64,000 nt of DNA from Tetrahymena elliotti 4EA (Eukaryota; Ciliophora; Oligohymenophorea; Hymenostomatida; Tetrahymenidae). A program made the translations under genes and the position numbers. Position 1 is the stretch's first letter. Every line of letters starts with the position of its first letter. Location of the stretch: the NCBI GenBank assembly GCA_000231825.2, contig JH720317.1, positions 623,161 through 687,160 on the forward strand, given 5' to 3'. The notes under the pieces are model-generated. The model was not told the DNA's origin, did no database searches, and saw nothing but the letters and a program-made list of their open reading frames with translations. Below, piece by piece: positions 12,140 to 24,142 of the stretch.

Positions 12140-13567
12140 AATTTGAAGTACAAAAAATATAAAAATGAAATTAATTTGAAAATGAATGAAGTGTAATTCC
12201 AATTTTATCTAAGCTGATTACAGATAAAAAAATATAAATGATGATTAAAGTTAATCATAATTAAGCTTTATTAGAGTACGATTTCGAAGGTATTGAAGTA
12301 ACCAATTAACAAATAAAATATTACAATACTATTAGTTCAAAACATTTATGAGTAGTAAATTTATCCAATTGAGAGTATGATTAAAAAAAGAAACAAAAAT
12401 AAAAAGAACTCCTTAAATATTTTAGAAATTTTTATATATTTTAATACAATTAGTAATTGCGTTTTACATATTAAACATGAATGATTGGTCGAAAAATATT
12501 TATTCAAAATATGTGATTGATTACTTTGATTTTCTTTTCTTATTTGTATTATAGATTAATAATTTTTTGATTATAAAATTCTATTTGCATTATTTGAGAT
12601 TACATAACAATAATCAAGCAATATCATTCTTACGAAATACTAGCTTGGAGGCTGAATCATAATCTGATAATTAATTTATAAGTACTATTTACTCCTTAAT
12701 ATTTTTCATAACTCTCGCAATCAAGAAACATTCATTCATCGATGTGTTAGCGAATAAGATAGCAAACAAAACTTCCTTAAATAAAATTCAAATTCCAAGC
12801 AAAAAGAAATAAGCACAGTAACAAGGACACAGTTCATTGAAGTTTTATCTAAAAATACATGTCAAAATAATTTTATTGATCAATCATCACACACTTGCAT
12901 GCTTCATATTTATTCTATAACTTATCTATATAATTATCAAAAATTTAGAATATCAGGAAATGGAATCTCCTAGCCGAAACTTCATTCTAGTTTCAAGTTA
13001 TTTTTAGAATAAGTCAAATCAAATCTTAATAATTTAGACTATCATTAATGACATCAATACAAGTATATTTAAGAAATAAAACTAAAATTTGTGGTTGATT
13101 TTAAAATAATTATTAGTTATTATTGTTTCTCCAGATAAAAATAAATAAATAAACTAACTACTAGTGGCTTAAAGTAAAAGAAATAACTTTAGTGATTTAA
13201 CTTACATATTTTTCAAAACTGTGCTAAAAATCAAATGGCAGAATTTAAATTTTATTTATCGCCAGTTTAATAAGACAAAATAGAAAGAAAGATAGATATA
13301 CATAAATTTTTTTAAAAAGGATTTATGCATATATTTTGTCTGGGCTGAATTTGAAGAAGAAGACAATGATGAATCAGATTTTTTTTAATTGCTCTCTAAA
13401 AAACAAACAAATGAATAAATAGTAGAAGTTTATTTATTTTGCTTCTTATTTTTTTATAATTAATTAATTTAAATAACAAAAAGTAATTGAATTACGAAAC
13501 AAAAAAGAAGCGAAAAATACTGGAAAATACATCAAACTATTAACATATTCATTTATTTATAACACAA
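12140..13567. other. gap between genes, mostly covered by one doubtful ORF
   Basis: The first 340 bases hold nothing recognisable. 12477-13490 is an open frame listed separately. The last 77 bases before the coiled-coil gene must contain its promoter if that ORF is real. Confidence 0.5.
12477..13490 (+). CDS. Doubtful ORF, hydrophobic hypothetical protein
   Basis: A 338-codon frame runs from ATG 12477 to TGA 13490 with no in-frame TGA. It has hydrophobic stretches such as FLFLFVLQINNFLII and ACFIFILQLIYIII, and an acidic patch EFEEEDNDESD near the end. With TGA as the only stop in AT-rich DNA, open frames of 100-200 codons arise often by chance. The composition here is mixed rather than clearly protein-like, and it ends only 77 bp before the next start. 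Introns could also be hidden in it. No family recognised. Confidence 0.28.
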
Positions 13568-15131
13568 ATGATGGACGTAAAGAACTTTGCTTTAAATTAA
13601 TCTCAATCTTATTTCAACGGAATTACTCAACTTACCAGTTCAATTAATTGTTAATCGCCTAAATCCTAAATAAGTACAACAAAACTTTCTGAAAATAATC
13701 CATTTTACAATGATCCTCTTATCAATTCCCTTTTGAATAAATACAATCAAAAACCTATATAAAGTGACACTAATATAAAAAATCAGGATATTTCTTCTAT
13801 ATCAACTCAGCTCTCTCCAAAGAGCAATTACTCTCCTATTCTTTTTGGCTAGAAATAGATTTAAATTCAATGCTCACCACTTGATACTAGCCAATCAAAA
13901 TACTCAGATATTATGAGCGAACAGGCTTCTAATCCTATTTTTAATTCTTACTATTTAGTCGATTCTCAAAACACTTACCAATCCCCACTTAAAGATGCTG
14001 AAAAGTATAAAGAAGAGATATATCAATTGAATAAAGAGGTATTAAGATTAAAAAGTATCAACAATGAACTCATTTAACAAAATAATAAATTAACATAACG
14101 TGTTGCATAATGTGAAACCTAACGCAATTCAGATTAGTAATCCATAATAAAGTACGAAAATGCTATACTTGTTTTAGACTAAAAAGTGAATCAATTAGAT
14201 ATAAATCTCAAACAAAAGAATGAAGAATTAATAAATTTGTAAATATCTTAGCAAAAAGAAATAGAAAAAGAGTAAGCTAAATTAAATTATGCATTTCAAA
14301 TGGAAAAAATAGCTCTCAGCACAGAAATCTAGAATTTAAAAAACTCATTAAAAAATATTTAAATGAAGACTGATTCAGAAATGCACTAGATTGGCTAAAA
14401 CAACCAAGTGTAATTGATTCTCTTTAATTCACTATTTATTTATCTCTGATAATTATAAAGCAAATTCAGGATATTTTTGTACTAGTTAAATAAATAAATC
14501 AATCAGTAAGATTAAATCATTTTTTAATTAAAATAGGAATGTAGAAATTCAGAAATTAAAACAAGAATACGAAGGGCTCAAGCAAGAAAATAATATATTA
14601 AAGGATGAGTTAATAAAAAGAATAGAGTTCGAAAATGAAAACAAAGACATTACTTAAATGCAATAGGTTCTATAGCAAAAAAATTAAGAAATTGATGAGC
14701 TCTAAAAGAGTATTTTGATGATCCACAGTCAATTAGAAATCTCATAAACATCATAAAATTAGTTACGCTAGTCTTAATATTAAAATGAAGGACAGGAATC
14801 ATTATAGCAATAGCTCTAAGAATAATAGGAAATGCTTATGGACTAAGAACAAACAATAGAATTATTAAGATCTTCTTTGGATAATTTAAATGAAAAATGT
14901 AAATATTAAGAAGAAGAGCTCACAAAATGCACCCAAGAAAGAGATGAATTAAGAGAAAAATATGATCAAATGAAAGAAGATAACCTCGTCTTAAGAATTT
15001 CTGTCTCTTGCAAAGAAAAAGAATATTAAGAATTGGCCTTAAAAATGGAACAATAGGGAAAAGTAAAATAAAATGTTGTCTAAAGAAAGGTATTAACAGG
15101 CTCTCTCGATTTGAGAGATTTACTAAAGTGA
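13568..15131 (+). CDS. Coiled-coil protein of unknown function
   Basis: Exons are 13568-14409 and 14537-15131. The GTAATTG..AAATAG intron is in phase 2, giving 478 residues. Residues 1-140 are Ser/Asn/Gln-rich and low complexity, with SP and TP motifs that could be phosphorylated. From about residue 145 to the end it is nearly continuous heptad-type coiled coil (for example EEIYQLNKEVLRLKSINNEL and QKLKQEYEGLKQENNILKDE). Such proteins in ciliates are often basal-body, cortical or other cytoskeletal scaffolds, but nothing here fixes a location. The protein ends LTGSLDLRDLLK before TGA. Confidence 0.82.
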
Positions 15132-16394
15132 TATCAGAGTTGTTAAGACTGCCAGAATTATCAAATAAATCATTCTATAAATGCTTACTAATTATTTACA
15201 ATCTTTATATATATATAAATACATTATAGTTAGAGTACTACATTACTATTATCTTACTTGAAACATAAATATATACTTACACATCCCTTGCTTATAATTT
15301 TCTTGATTTAAAAAAATATTTAAATCATTAATTTTTTCTTTTCCTTAAAATACTAACTAAAAAGTACAACCATAATTATATTCCTTCAAAAATAGAATTA
15401 TGATTCTCTTTGCTTTGTTATCCCCCTTAATAAATTTTTAAAAATTTAATAAATATAATTGCTGTATGAAGATGGATTAGTGGAAAAAGCACAATTTTTT
15501 TTTGTAGGTGCTAATTTGAGGACATGCATTATTTAAATAAAAAAATAGTGGTTTTCACTGTATATTTTTTAATTTCAAAGGAAAAAATGAATTGTAAGAT
15601 AAAGAAGCTAAATAAAATAATCAAAAAAGACCAAAATATTTTTTTTGTCATTAAATTAGTTAAATAGTAAAAAAATAAATTAAATAAATATAAATTGTAC
15701 AATTAAAATTAATACTATATTAATTATTTTTGTTATTATGCTAAAGAGATAATCATTTTTGTATGTTTGAATGTTTTATTGTCAAAATTTGTATTGAAAC
15801 TTTAGGAAGAATTTATAAGCTGAAAGGATTTAAATAAATATTTTATTTCTAAAATTGGAATCTGAATTTAAGCTTGCTATTTCATTTAAATCAATAGATT
15901 TATGGTTGTATTTTATAAAGTGGTAATCATTATCATTAACTTTAAAAACAAATTTTTTCATTTTTTGTTATGTTTAGTTTTTGAGCTTGTATCCCAAAAA
16001 TTAGCCTGATTTTTAATAAAATATTTCCAACTCTGTTTCAAAAAATTATCTTTCTTATATTAACTACAATTATGAATAGCCTTATGTTATTCTTAGTTGC
16101 TTTGTATAACTAACTGGCTGGGAAGTAAGTAAGTAAGTAGGAAGAATGAATAAGAAGGTGGATAAATAAATAAGTAAGTAGGTAATCAAGCTGTACTTTG
16201 ATTATCTTATATTGAATGAAGATTGTAAGTAATGATTAAATAAATTATCTCTCTAAGCAAGTTATATAGACAAAAATAAGGCAGAATTATATATGATTTG
16301 TTATATATTTATTATTTTTTACTTGCTCTCAATTAACCAATAAATTAAAAGAGTTTGGCAAGAAGTTTGATTGATTGTAAGTTAGGTTATGAAA
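15132..16394. other. intergenic between convergent genes, with AAGT repeat
   Basis: About 1.26 kb separates two convergent genes. 16123-16185 carries a short irregular tandem tract of AAGT and AAGTAGG units. No other feature was seen. Confidence 0.6.
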
Positions 16395-18646
16395 TCATTA
16401 AATAAATTCGTTGTATGGCATAAATATTTTAATTTATTATTCTTTGAAATGTTGTTTAATAGAAGAGGTATTTTTAATACGATCATTAGCAATCAGCATT
16501 TCATATGGATCACTAAAGTAGTACTATAATTTGTATCCCTTTTAATCAATTTTATCACATTTCTCGATGTTCAAGCCTTCAAACAATTAATCGATTTCTT
16601 CTTTTAAAATTTCTCCTTAAATAGGATTAATATTATAAAGATCAAGTTATTTTTAAGGAGTGACTATCTCGAATTTATTTTCAAAACAGAAAGACTTTAA
16701 ACTATTTTTTTCAGCTAACATTTTAGTCTTGAATTCTTCTAAATCAGCAACACTGTAAACAATTCTGTGTTGGAATTGAGGGCGAGTGTGTTGGATTTTA
16801 CGATCAGTCATTAATTATTCTAATTTCTTTTAGTATTCTTCACGTCTAGAAGATAAAGAATTATTCACTACAACTAAGTTAGAGCTGTTATGGGGAGGAA
16901 GACGAGCTTTTCCATCTACAACAACCTTTTTAGCTCCTAAATCTGAATACATTTTACTTTCTTTTTCTTTAGAAAATTCTAAAATACTTTTAATTAAATT
17001 GCTTGGGACTATTTTTGATTCTAAAAATACATGCTGACCATGCTCTTCTGCTGATAAATTAAACTTTTAGAAAATAATTTATATAATTTTTTTTCTGTTT
17101 TCAGCAATTGGAATATCAAATATTTATAAAATATAAGGTGAAAGAATTAATTCAAAAGTTGGAGCAGGATAAACAATAGGCTAGGCTAAAGGTACTGGAT
17201 TACGAGCACGGGAGATTATTTCTTCTTCTTATTCAATATAATAAATACGCTTATTCAATTCTCCATCTCTCTTATAGGATACGATAGATTTATTTTCAGC
17301 AACAAAACGAGAATTTCCATGTTAACTGACAACACTGCTTACAGGATCAATAGAGTAAGGCCACTTGTAAAGACGATCACGTAATTTACCCTAATTAACT
17401 CTCACTTTAAGCACAAACATATCTTATATTATAATTTATTTATTTTCATAACTTCTAATAGGGAAATAATCAATTCCTATTTCGTCTTCATCAACTTGGG
17501 GATAGAATTAAGAACGAATATTCTTAACACACAAAGCAAAATTTTCTCTTTGTGCATCAGTTACTCTAATACCTTGGACTGATTTTGTTTTCTTATTAAT
17601 ACCTAAGAGTATTACACCTCCTTCCAAATTAAGGAAGGCACAAATAGTCTTATGAAGTTCATATTCAGATTTGTCACCTTTAGAAATAGGCCAAATAGTG
17701 AATGGAATGGCTAATCTGCTATCATCATTGCAGTCAACTATTTCATTCATAAAGAAGTAACCTCTTTCATGAATTGAAACGGCTCCTTCACTATTTTTAA
17801 ATTAAAAATGTTTATTTATTTATTAAATCAAATTTATTTTAGAATTAATAGTTTGTTGTTGCTCAAATATTTATTTATAAATAAAATTTGAATCTTGAAT
17901 TAAAACAATTTTGAAAAAGAAATTTAAAAAGTTTTTTAAATTTTTATTTTCATAAATTAAATTTCATTTCAAATTTTTTGAATCAAATCTCAAAGTAACT
18001 TAGTCTTTTTAAGTAGACGATATAATTTCTTTTAAATTAAATGCAAAAATTATTTCTTAAACAAAAAAATTATCCTTGACAATCTATTTATTGAGAAGCT
18101 AATTTTCCCTAAAATATCGTTCTAATTTGGATAGCTTTTATTGTTAATGGCAAGCAATTAAACACTTTAATGAATATTTTATTTTTCTTAAGTTACAATT
18201 AGGTTGAAAAAATAATTATTTTTAGACTAAGATTAATTTTTTAATATTCTGTTTGACTTTTATAATAAATCTTTTGAATTTAATCTTAAAAATGCAAATG
18301 CTTTTGTAAATTTTAAATTTAAATAATAAAATCAAATAAAAATATTTTAATTATTTGATAATTAGTTTGTAATCAGCTGCTTAAAAAATTTTTTAACTAA
18401 CAAAAGTTGGAGCTAACATTTTAAATTGAATATTTTAAATTAATACGGAATGTTGCTAGATGAATTATTCTTCTATTCTTCAATTTCTTCTTGAACTTAA
18501 GGATTAGATTAATGTCTAATCATATCCTTGGCTGATAGCTCTTCGATTCCATTACCATTTTCATAATTATTCTTGGCGGAAATGTGATTGCTATTAGAAG
18601 AATGCTTATTATAAGGTTTTTTATTATTATTTGGTTGGTATGACAT
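16395..18646 (-). CDS. Schlafen-like protein with AlbA_2 DNA-binding domain
   Basis: Exons are 18646-18447 and 17790-16395. The 656-bp intron is in phase 2, giving 531 residues. The start MSYQPNNNKK opens a hydrophilic N-terminus. From about residue 68 the AlbA_2/Schlafen fold follows. Its typical core is present: a strand entering at ERGYFFMNEIVDC, helix ELHKTICAFLNLEGG, then the glycine-rich strand GVILLGINKKTKSVQGI, matching the family's 'AfaNt.GG.lyiGi.d.g.i.G'. The remaining 330 residues are Lys/Glu-rich and I do not recognise them. This domain occurs in bacterial transcriptional regulators and in Schlafen proteins, which bind or cleave tRNA or act in DNA damage. No nuclease triad can be assigned, so the nucleic-acid target is open. 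No helicase domain is present. Confidence 0.8.
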
Positions 18647-20359
18647 TGCTGTTTTTAAATATTCAAAAAAAATGATTAGATGAATATCTTTCTACTTGCA
18701 AAATTTTCAAAATGAAGGCCTTGATAACTAAATTATATTGAAGAAAAGCGAGCCTTATTTAAAAATTAGTAGAATAAATCTAATAAATTAATACATTTAT
18801 TGGGAAATGTGCTCATTTTATAACTTTTTAGGTATTTAACTACTCTTGATCTATGAGGTTTAGCTTGTTTGCTTCTTTCTTTTATATTTACTTATTTTAT
18901 TTTTAAAAGATTTCTAATTTTTTATATTTTAATTAATTTATATGTGCCGTCAATCAATCCTAATGTATTTATTAATATTTGTATGTTTATCTTTCTATTT
19001 ATCTATATATCTTTTTTAACTTTCTTTCACTCTTAAATATCTTCATTTTTCCATTCAAATTTATAAATTCTCCCTTGCCCTCATTTTTGTTTGCTCCATC
19101 CAAGAAATATATTCATTATTTTATTATTTACAAAAACTTCTTTTTCTTCTCCTTTTTATATTTTTTTCATTTTATTTTCTTCTCCTTTTAGACTTTCCTC
19201 TCATTTTTCTCTGTACTTGATACAGTAACAAATTACTAACAAATCAAATTAGTCTTTCCCTAACTCATCTACTGATATGATCACTACTATATTTAGGTAC
19301 TTTTTTATCTAATTCCAATAACTAATTATGGTGACTTTTTAACTAATTATAGTAATGATATGAAAAATTAAATCTAATCATAATCCATATATAGTAACTA
19401 AATTTCTAACTTATTTAAAAAAGTAAAAAATAAAAGAGTTTTTATTTAAAATTTACTATTAAAATTTCAATAATAATTATTGAAATATACATTATAAAAT
19501 AAACATAAACAATATTAAATTAAAGTTAATTCAATCATAACCTACTTCTATAAAGTAGCAAATTAAAATTAAATATACTTTAAATCCTCATTTATTCTTA
19601 CACTACTTTCCCTTTTTATCAAGTACAACTTTTGATTTTTTTAAACAAATAGTTTGTGGATAATAATTTATTAGATAAATTTTTAAAAAGCATTCAGAGA
19701 GACTTTATAAAAGAAAAAATAATAAATTGAAGTCTATAAAACAATAATGTTACTAAAGTTACCAATAAAAAAAATATTTAAATTTCAAGCACTGTAAGAA
19801 GAAAATAAAATTGTTAATTTTTCATTAGTGTTTTTTGAAAGATATTATTAAATAATACAAACTTTCAAAAAAGTCCACAAACTATTTAACAAAGTGAAAT
19901 TTAAATAACCATGATAGCTTCTTTAAATTACAAAACAAAAAAAGAATATTTAATAAATATTCAACTTTGTATAAAGAGTTAAAAGAAAAGGTAAAACATT
20001 TTTTTACTTAATAATTAAAGTGGCTGTAAAAAACAAAATACGTAAATGGAAAAGTGAATTAATCATTTTCAATCGAATGTTAGCTAAAGGATCTAACTAA
20101 CTTAAAAGCTACTTTAGCAATAAGCAAGATAAAACTTACTGTAAAAGTTACTAACCCAGCCAAAAAAAATTGATCTAATTGAAACTAAAATAAAGTTCAT
20201 CTATGAATTATGGTAACAACTGGAATAAAATAAAAAAGTTAACAATTTTAGTATAATATTTTAAGTCTCTTTGCCTTCCTTATTCATTTAAAATGAAGAG
20301 CAGGCTAGAATATTTCTTAATGAAACCAGAAATCATTCATTTGATTTTTGCTTTATAAT
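18647..20359. other. intergenic
   Basis: About 1.7 kb. 18985-19200 is a pyrimidine-rich stretch on the plus strand. A plus-strand frame of about 45 codons from ATG 19911 and another at about 20020-20400 are open but have no support. The second runs antisense through the end of the peptidase-like gene. Confidence 0.5.
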
Positions 20360-21154
20360 TCAATCAACTTTAACTGTACCTATCTTGCTGAAAGGATATA
20401 TTCTGAATAAAGGTAGTCCTACTACTAAACTCATGTAAAACTAATTTAAATTTATATAATAAATATATCAAAATTCAAAAATAAAATAGTGAATGTTTTA
20501 CCACATTTTCATATGGATTTGCATTTGAATTTCTGTCCTTAAAATTATTAGAAGTATCATTTACAATATATTCACTTAAATTAGTAGTCTCTTTTATCTT
20601 AGTTTATTATTCACTTTCTACATACATTGTACCTTAAGGGATCTATTTATTTATAATATCAGTTTATTTCAAATGTTTTTTTTATAAATCATTACAAAGA
20701 TATTTATCCTTGAGCTATAATCTTAAACAAAGTCATTTGGAACTCCTTTGATTCTTCTGAAAATATAGTTCTACTTGATAGGTTCACTATTTATGCAAAA
20801 TAATTGTTTAATAATCTAAAAGTTGATCTTTTTTACTAAATAAGTGCTATTTTATTTTTGATCTAATCATGGTTGATTCCTTTGAAAGAAATAACAATAT
20901 CTCCCTTTTCTAAATAAGGACTCATTTCATCATCTTAAACTCTTGCTTTTGCAATAATAATTAAAAATCATTTAATCAAATCAAATTTTATTCATTTTTC
21001 ATTTATTTAATTGTAAATTTGGTTGATGCTATCTATTATTTTAATTTATGTTCTACTTATTAAAAAAGAATGCAGCTTTTTTTATTGCAACAAAGCAAAT
21101 GAAGATGCCTGAACCAATAGCTAAGTTATGAATAGTTTTAGGGTTTTAAAACAT
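20360..21154 (-). CDS. Mitochondrial inner membrane peptidase-like protein (S26), probably inactive
   Basis: Five exons (21154-21057, 20941-20837, 20756-20696, 20642-20502, 20440-20360) sum to 486 nt, or 161 residues. All four introns (115, 80, 52, 61 bp) are GT..AG and keep phase. The order of motifs is that of IMP1/IMP2: an N-terminal TM (IGSGIFICFVAI), then VQDDEMSPYLEKGDIVI where peptidases have 'v.G.SM.PTl..GDiVl', then IQRIKGVPNDFV for 'iKRv.glpGD.v', then IPQGTMYVESE for 'vP.Gh.wv.GDN', and a C-terminus SLVVGLPLFRIYPFSKIG for 'vplGLi.g.v..iiwP..riG'. The catalytic Ser position is Glu and the catalytic Lys position is Gln (a TAA codon), so proteolysis is unlikely. A non-catalytic partner of the IMP complex is one inference. 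Confidence 0.75.
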
Positions 21155-21416
21155 TTATTTTGAGAATATGCTTGATCTAATTTACTTATTTGCTTTTTGT
21201 AAAAATGAATATTAACACTAAATATTTTTTATGTATGATCTAAATATTTATTATTTTCCAGAAAAGTATTTGTTTAATTTTTCAATTTTTAGTTCAAAGA
21301 AATGAACCAGTTTTTAGATATTGAATACGATTCTAATAAATAGATAAATAAATTACTTATTTTAACTTATAAAAATAATAACTAAAATAGAATATATAAA
21401 CAATGATTTATAAAAC

Positions 21417-22107
21417 TCAAATCCATAAATGAGTTAGTGGTTAATCTTTTTAAGAAGCCTCATTAAATGATTTATTTATATGTTAATTAATTACTGAAAA
21501 TACTTCCTCTTTAGTTCCGCTTGCATCAATATAAATAACATTGTCTTCATTTTTTAACAGCTTATCAAAGGATTCCCTTACTTTTTATTAGAATTCTTCT
21601 TTCTCATACCTTTCACCTCCAAATCCTGATCTTTTTTATATAACTTCTTTAGGAGCATGCAAATATAAAACAACATCAGGCTTAATTAATCCTTTATCTG
21701 GATTTTTGCACCATTCCATATCATAACCCTATTTGAAATAAAAAATTAATCTTATAAATCAAGAAAAAACTAATAAAGTCTACTTTAGCAGAAGTGTAAA
21801 CTGCTCCTGAATAGCAGTATCTATCGCAAACAATATTTGTTCCTTCTTCTAATATTTTTTTAATTTCCTCTTATTATTCCCAACGATTTGCAGAGAAAAT
21901 CAAATGAATAGCTTAATCGCTTAAATTCTACTTTCCTTAAAGATAGTTATTAATTGTTTGTCCTATAGTAGTAGTTCTATCTGGATATCTTTTCATAATA
22001 ACTTATTTTCCACTTTCTTTTATAAAATTAACCAATTGCTCGCATTAAGATGTCTTTCCACATCTATCTAATCCTTCAAAAACAATAAATAGTCCCCTTT
22101 TATTCAT
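21417..22107 (-). CDS. tmk: Thymidylate kinase (dTMP kinase)
   Basis: Exons are 22107-21784 and 21728-21417, with a 54-bp intron in phase 0, giving 211 residues (family usual 200-215). The start [20 protein letters not shown] contains the P-loop ([10 protein letters not shown], about residues 12-21). The dTMP/DRX region is [12 protein letters not shown], and [15 protein letters not shown] is the thymidylate kinase signature split across the intron. The lid [15 protein letters not shown] is Arg-bearing. The enzyme phosphorylates dTMP to dTDP with ATP, an essential step to dTTP. No transit peptide is evident, so a cytosolic or nuclear location is likely. It lies 262 bp upstream of the IMP-like gene on the same strand, and the two are separate transcripts as far as can be seen. 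Confidence 0.95.
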
Positions 22108-22448
22108 TTATTTTCACTTTTTAACTTAACTAAAATATTTGATTTCGCGCTTTGAATTTTAATTATAATGTATTTAATTAAATTGCGGAGAATTTCACCA
22201 GCATGGTCCAAAAATTTTGTAGCTTTCTAATAACCAAATATTGTAAAAAAAAATGCTGCTAATAAATATTTGATGAAGAATGTTTAATAAATTTAATTAT
22301 TTAAATTTACACACAAAAAATTCATAATATTACACTAAAAACAAAATAATTATTAATTAAATATTAATTTTGCAAAGATTTGCAAATATTTTTTTGCATT
22401 TAAATTATTTTTTTAAATAAAAATAAATAATGAATAAGATTAAAAATA
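22108..22448. other. intergenic
   Basis: 341 bp between the thymidylate kinase start and the end of the LRR gene, both minus strand. It is AT-rich and nothing else was seen. Confidence 0.6.
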
Positions 22449-23287
22449 TCATCTGTGAAATTTGAAAATGTTTTATACTAATCTTTTTGATTTTAAAATT
22501 TTGCTATTTTTAAATTGAGAAAAATCAGCTTCATAATCTGTTTAAAAGAACAATAAGCTTAGAAATTTTAGACTTTCAGACTTACAAATAGTTGATGTAA
22601 TATCTTTATAAATAAAATTAGAATAAAAAGGAGAGTATTTGATTATTAGTGTTACACCAGATAGATTTTAACATTTACTTACATTTATTATTTTAATACC
22701 AAAGTTATATTGAGCTTCTAATTCAGTAATACTCCTTAAATCAAGTGTTAATTTAGAAAGATTTTAGCAATTTGCGAAGCCAGAACCTAATTGATCTATT
22801 TCTTTAATAGTCATATCATTTAGGCAAATATTCAAATCTTAAAGATTTTAGCAGTTTTCAAAGGCTTTAAAATAATTCTTATTTTTATGAATTATTATTT
22901 ACTTCTATTGGAATAAATCAATGTTCAAACTTGATAGCTTTTAGCATTTTGATAAAGCTAAACCAACATCTAAAGGATTGAACACAATTATTTCATTTTC
23001 ACTTAGATCTAAAGCTAAGTTTTACAAGTTAGTACAATTTCCTATCCCATCAACTAAATCTTGTGTACCCGAATCAGTAATTTAATTCCTTTTTAAACAG
23101 AGTATTAATTTGGAGAGATTAGAGCATTTAGCTAATCCTGAATCTAGATACAGTCACTGATTTTATTTCTACCAAGATCAAGAATTAAAGTTTTGAGATT
23201 ATAACAGCTTCCAAAAGCAGTACTTAAATTTTCTACATCTTACCTAATCACAAATTTCAAAATTTCTTAAGTAAACTAATAAGTCAT
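22449..23287 (-). pseudogene. Leucine-rich-repeat protein with apparent frameshift
   Basis: The frame from ATG 23287 (MTYQFTQEILKF) gives an LRR: ENLSTAFGSCYNLKTLILDL. The repeat pattern then continues in another frame from about 23150 downward: GLAKCSNLSKLILCL, GIGNCTNLQNLALDLSEN, LSKCQKLSSLNIDL, FENCQNLQDLNICLND and FANCQNLSKLTLDL. It ends at TGA 22449. The consensus is about 'l..al..C.nL..L.LdL..N.I.d', the cysteine-containing LRR type very common in ciliates. The two frames can be joined only by an indel near 23145-23160, because an in-frame TGA blocks the downstream frame there and no GT..AG intron of plausible size fits. It is either a decayed gene, an assembly error or an unusual structure. 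Ligand unknown. Confidence 0.7.
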
Positions 23288-24142
23288 TGATAAATTATAA
23301 AGAAGAATTTAAAAGGCTATCTAAATCACAAAACTATTATCTTTATAATCCCATCATTTTTATTTTTGCTAATAATAATATTTCACATGAATTATTTTAA
23401 ATAGATTTTTCTCCTTAGCATATATTTTGATGTTATTTATTGTGGATATCAACATACAAGAAAATTTAGAATATTTTTTATTTTAAATGTTTAGTGCAAA
23501 TTTCAATTTCAATTTCTAAAAAACGTTACCAGTTCTAAAAGTACTTCATAATATTTCAAATAAATTAACCTAAAGATTAAATTTTTGTTGATGTAAGTAA
23601 GAATTAACATTTAAAAAAATATATTTTAATTTAAATTAACTACATACCTTTTAAAGAAAATATTAATTTAAAATTTCTAAAAAGATAATCTTATTCTAAT
23701 AAGTCATTAAACAAATTCAATTAAAAGTTGATAAAAGATTTATTCTTTTATATTATTATAAATAATTGTTAGGAGTTTGAGAAATCAATTTTAATTTGAA
23801 ATAAAATATCCACATTCCTTTCATCTCTTCAAATTTTTTTTTAAAAAAATTAGTAATTAAATAAAAATAAATAGTTGAGAAGAGACAAAAACAACAAATA
23901 TTTTTTTTTAATTATGAAAGAGTAAGCTAATTAAAATACTAATTATAAAGAAGAAGAAAAAATCGATTGCTTTTTCTTTATGGTAAAAACTTAAATGAAA
24001 TAAATTCAAAATTGAAAAGTAAAAAAAAAGATTATTTATTTATAAAATATAAAAAGTATTTATTCTATGTTTTTTTTTTTATTAATTTCAAGTAAACGAA
24101 AATCCAATTAAGTTAATTTTATTAATTTTAGAATAAATATCC
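23288..24142. other. intergenic
   Basis: About 855 bp of AT-rich DNA. It begins with a short open frame from ATG 23357 that overlaps the LRR start in another frame, which could be a 5' exon. Nothing else is supportable. Confidence 0.5.

Noticed and set aside
18979..19191. Plus-strand frame rich in Phe, Ser, Leu and Ile
   Set aside because: It is a pyrimidine-rich tract. The composition follows directly from TTT/TTC/TCT runs, with no start context, neighbour or domain to support it.
21001..21426. A longer start for the peptidase-like gene from ATG 21426, reading through to 21060 in another frame
   Set aside because: It would overlap the end of thymidylate kinase by 10 bases and break the motif order. 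The ATG at 21154 with five exons gives the complete S26 layout.
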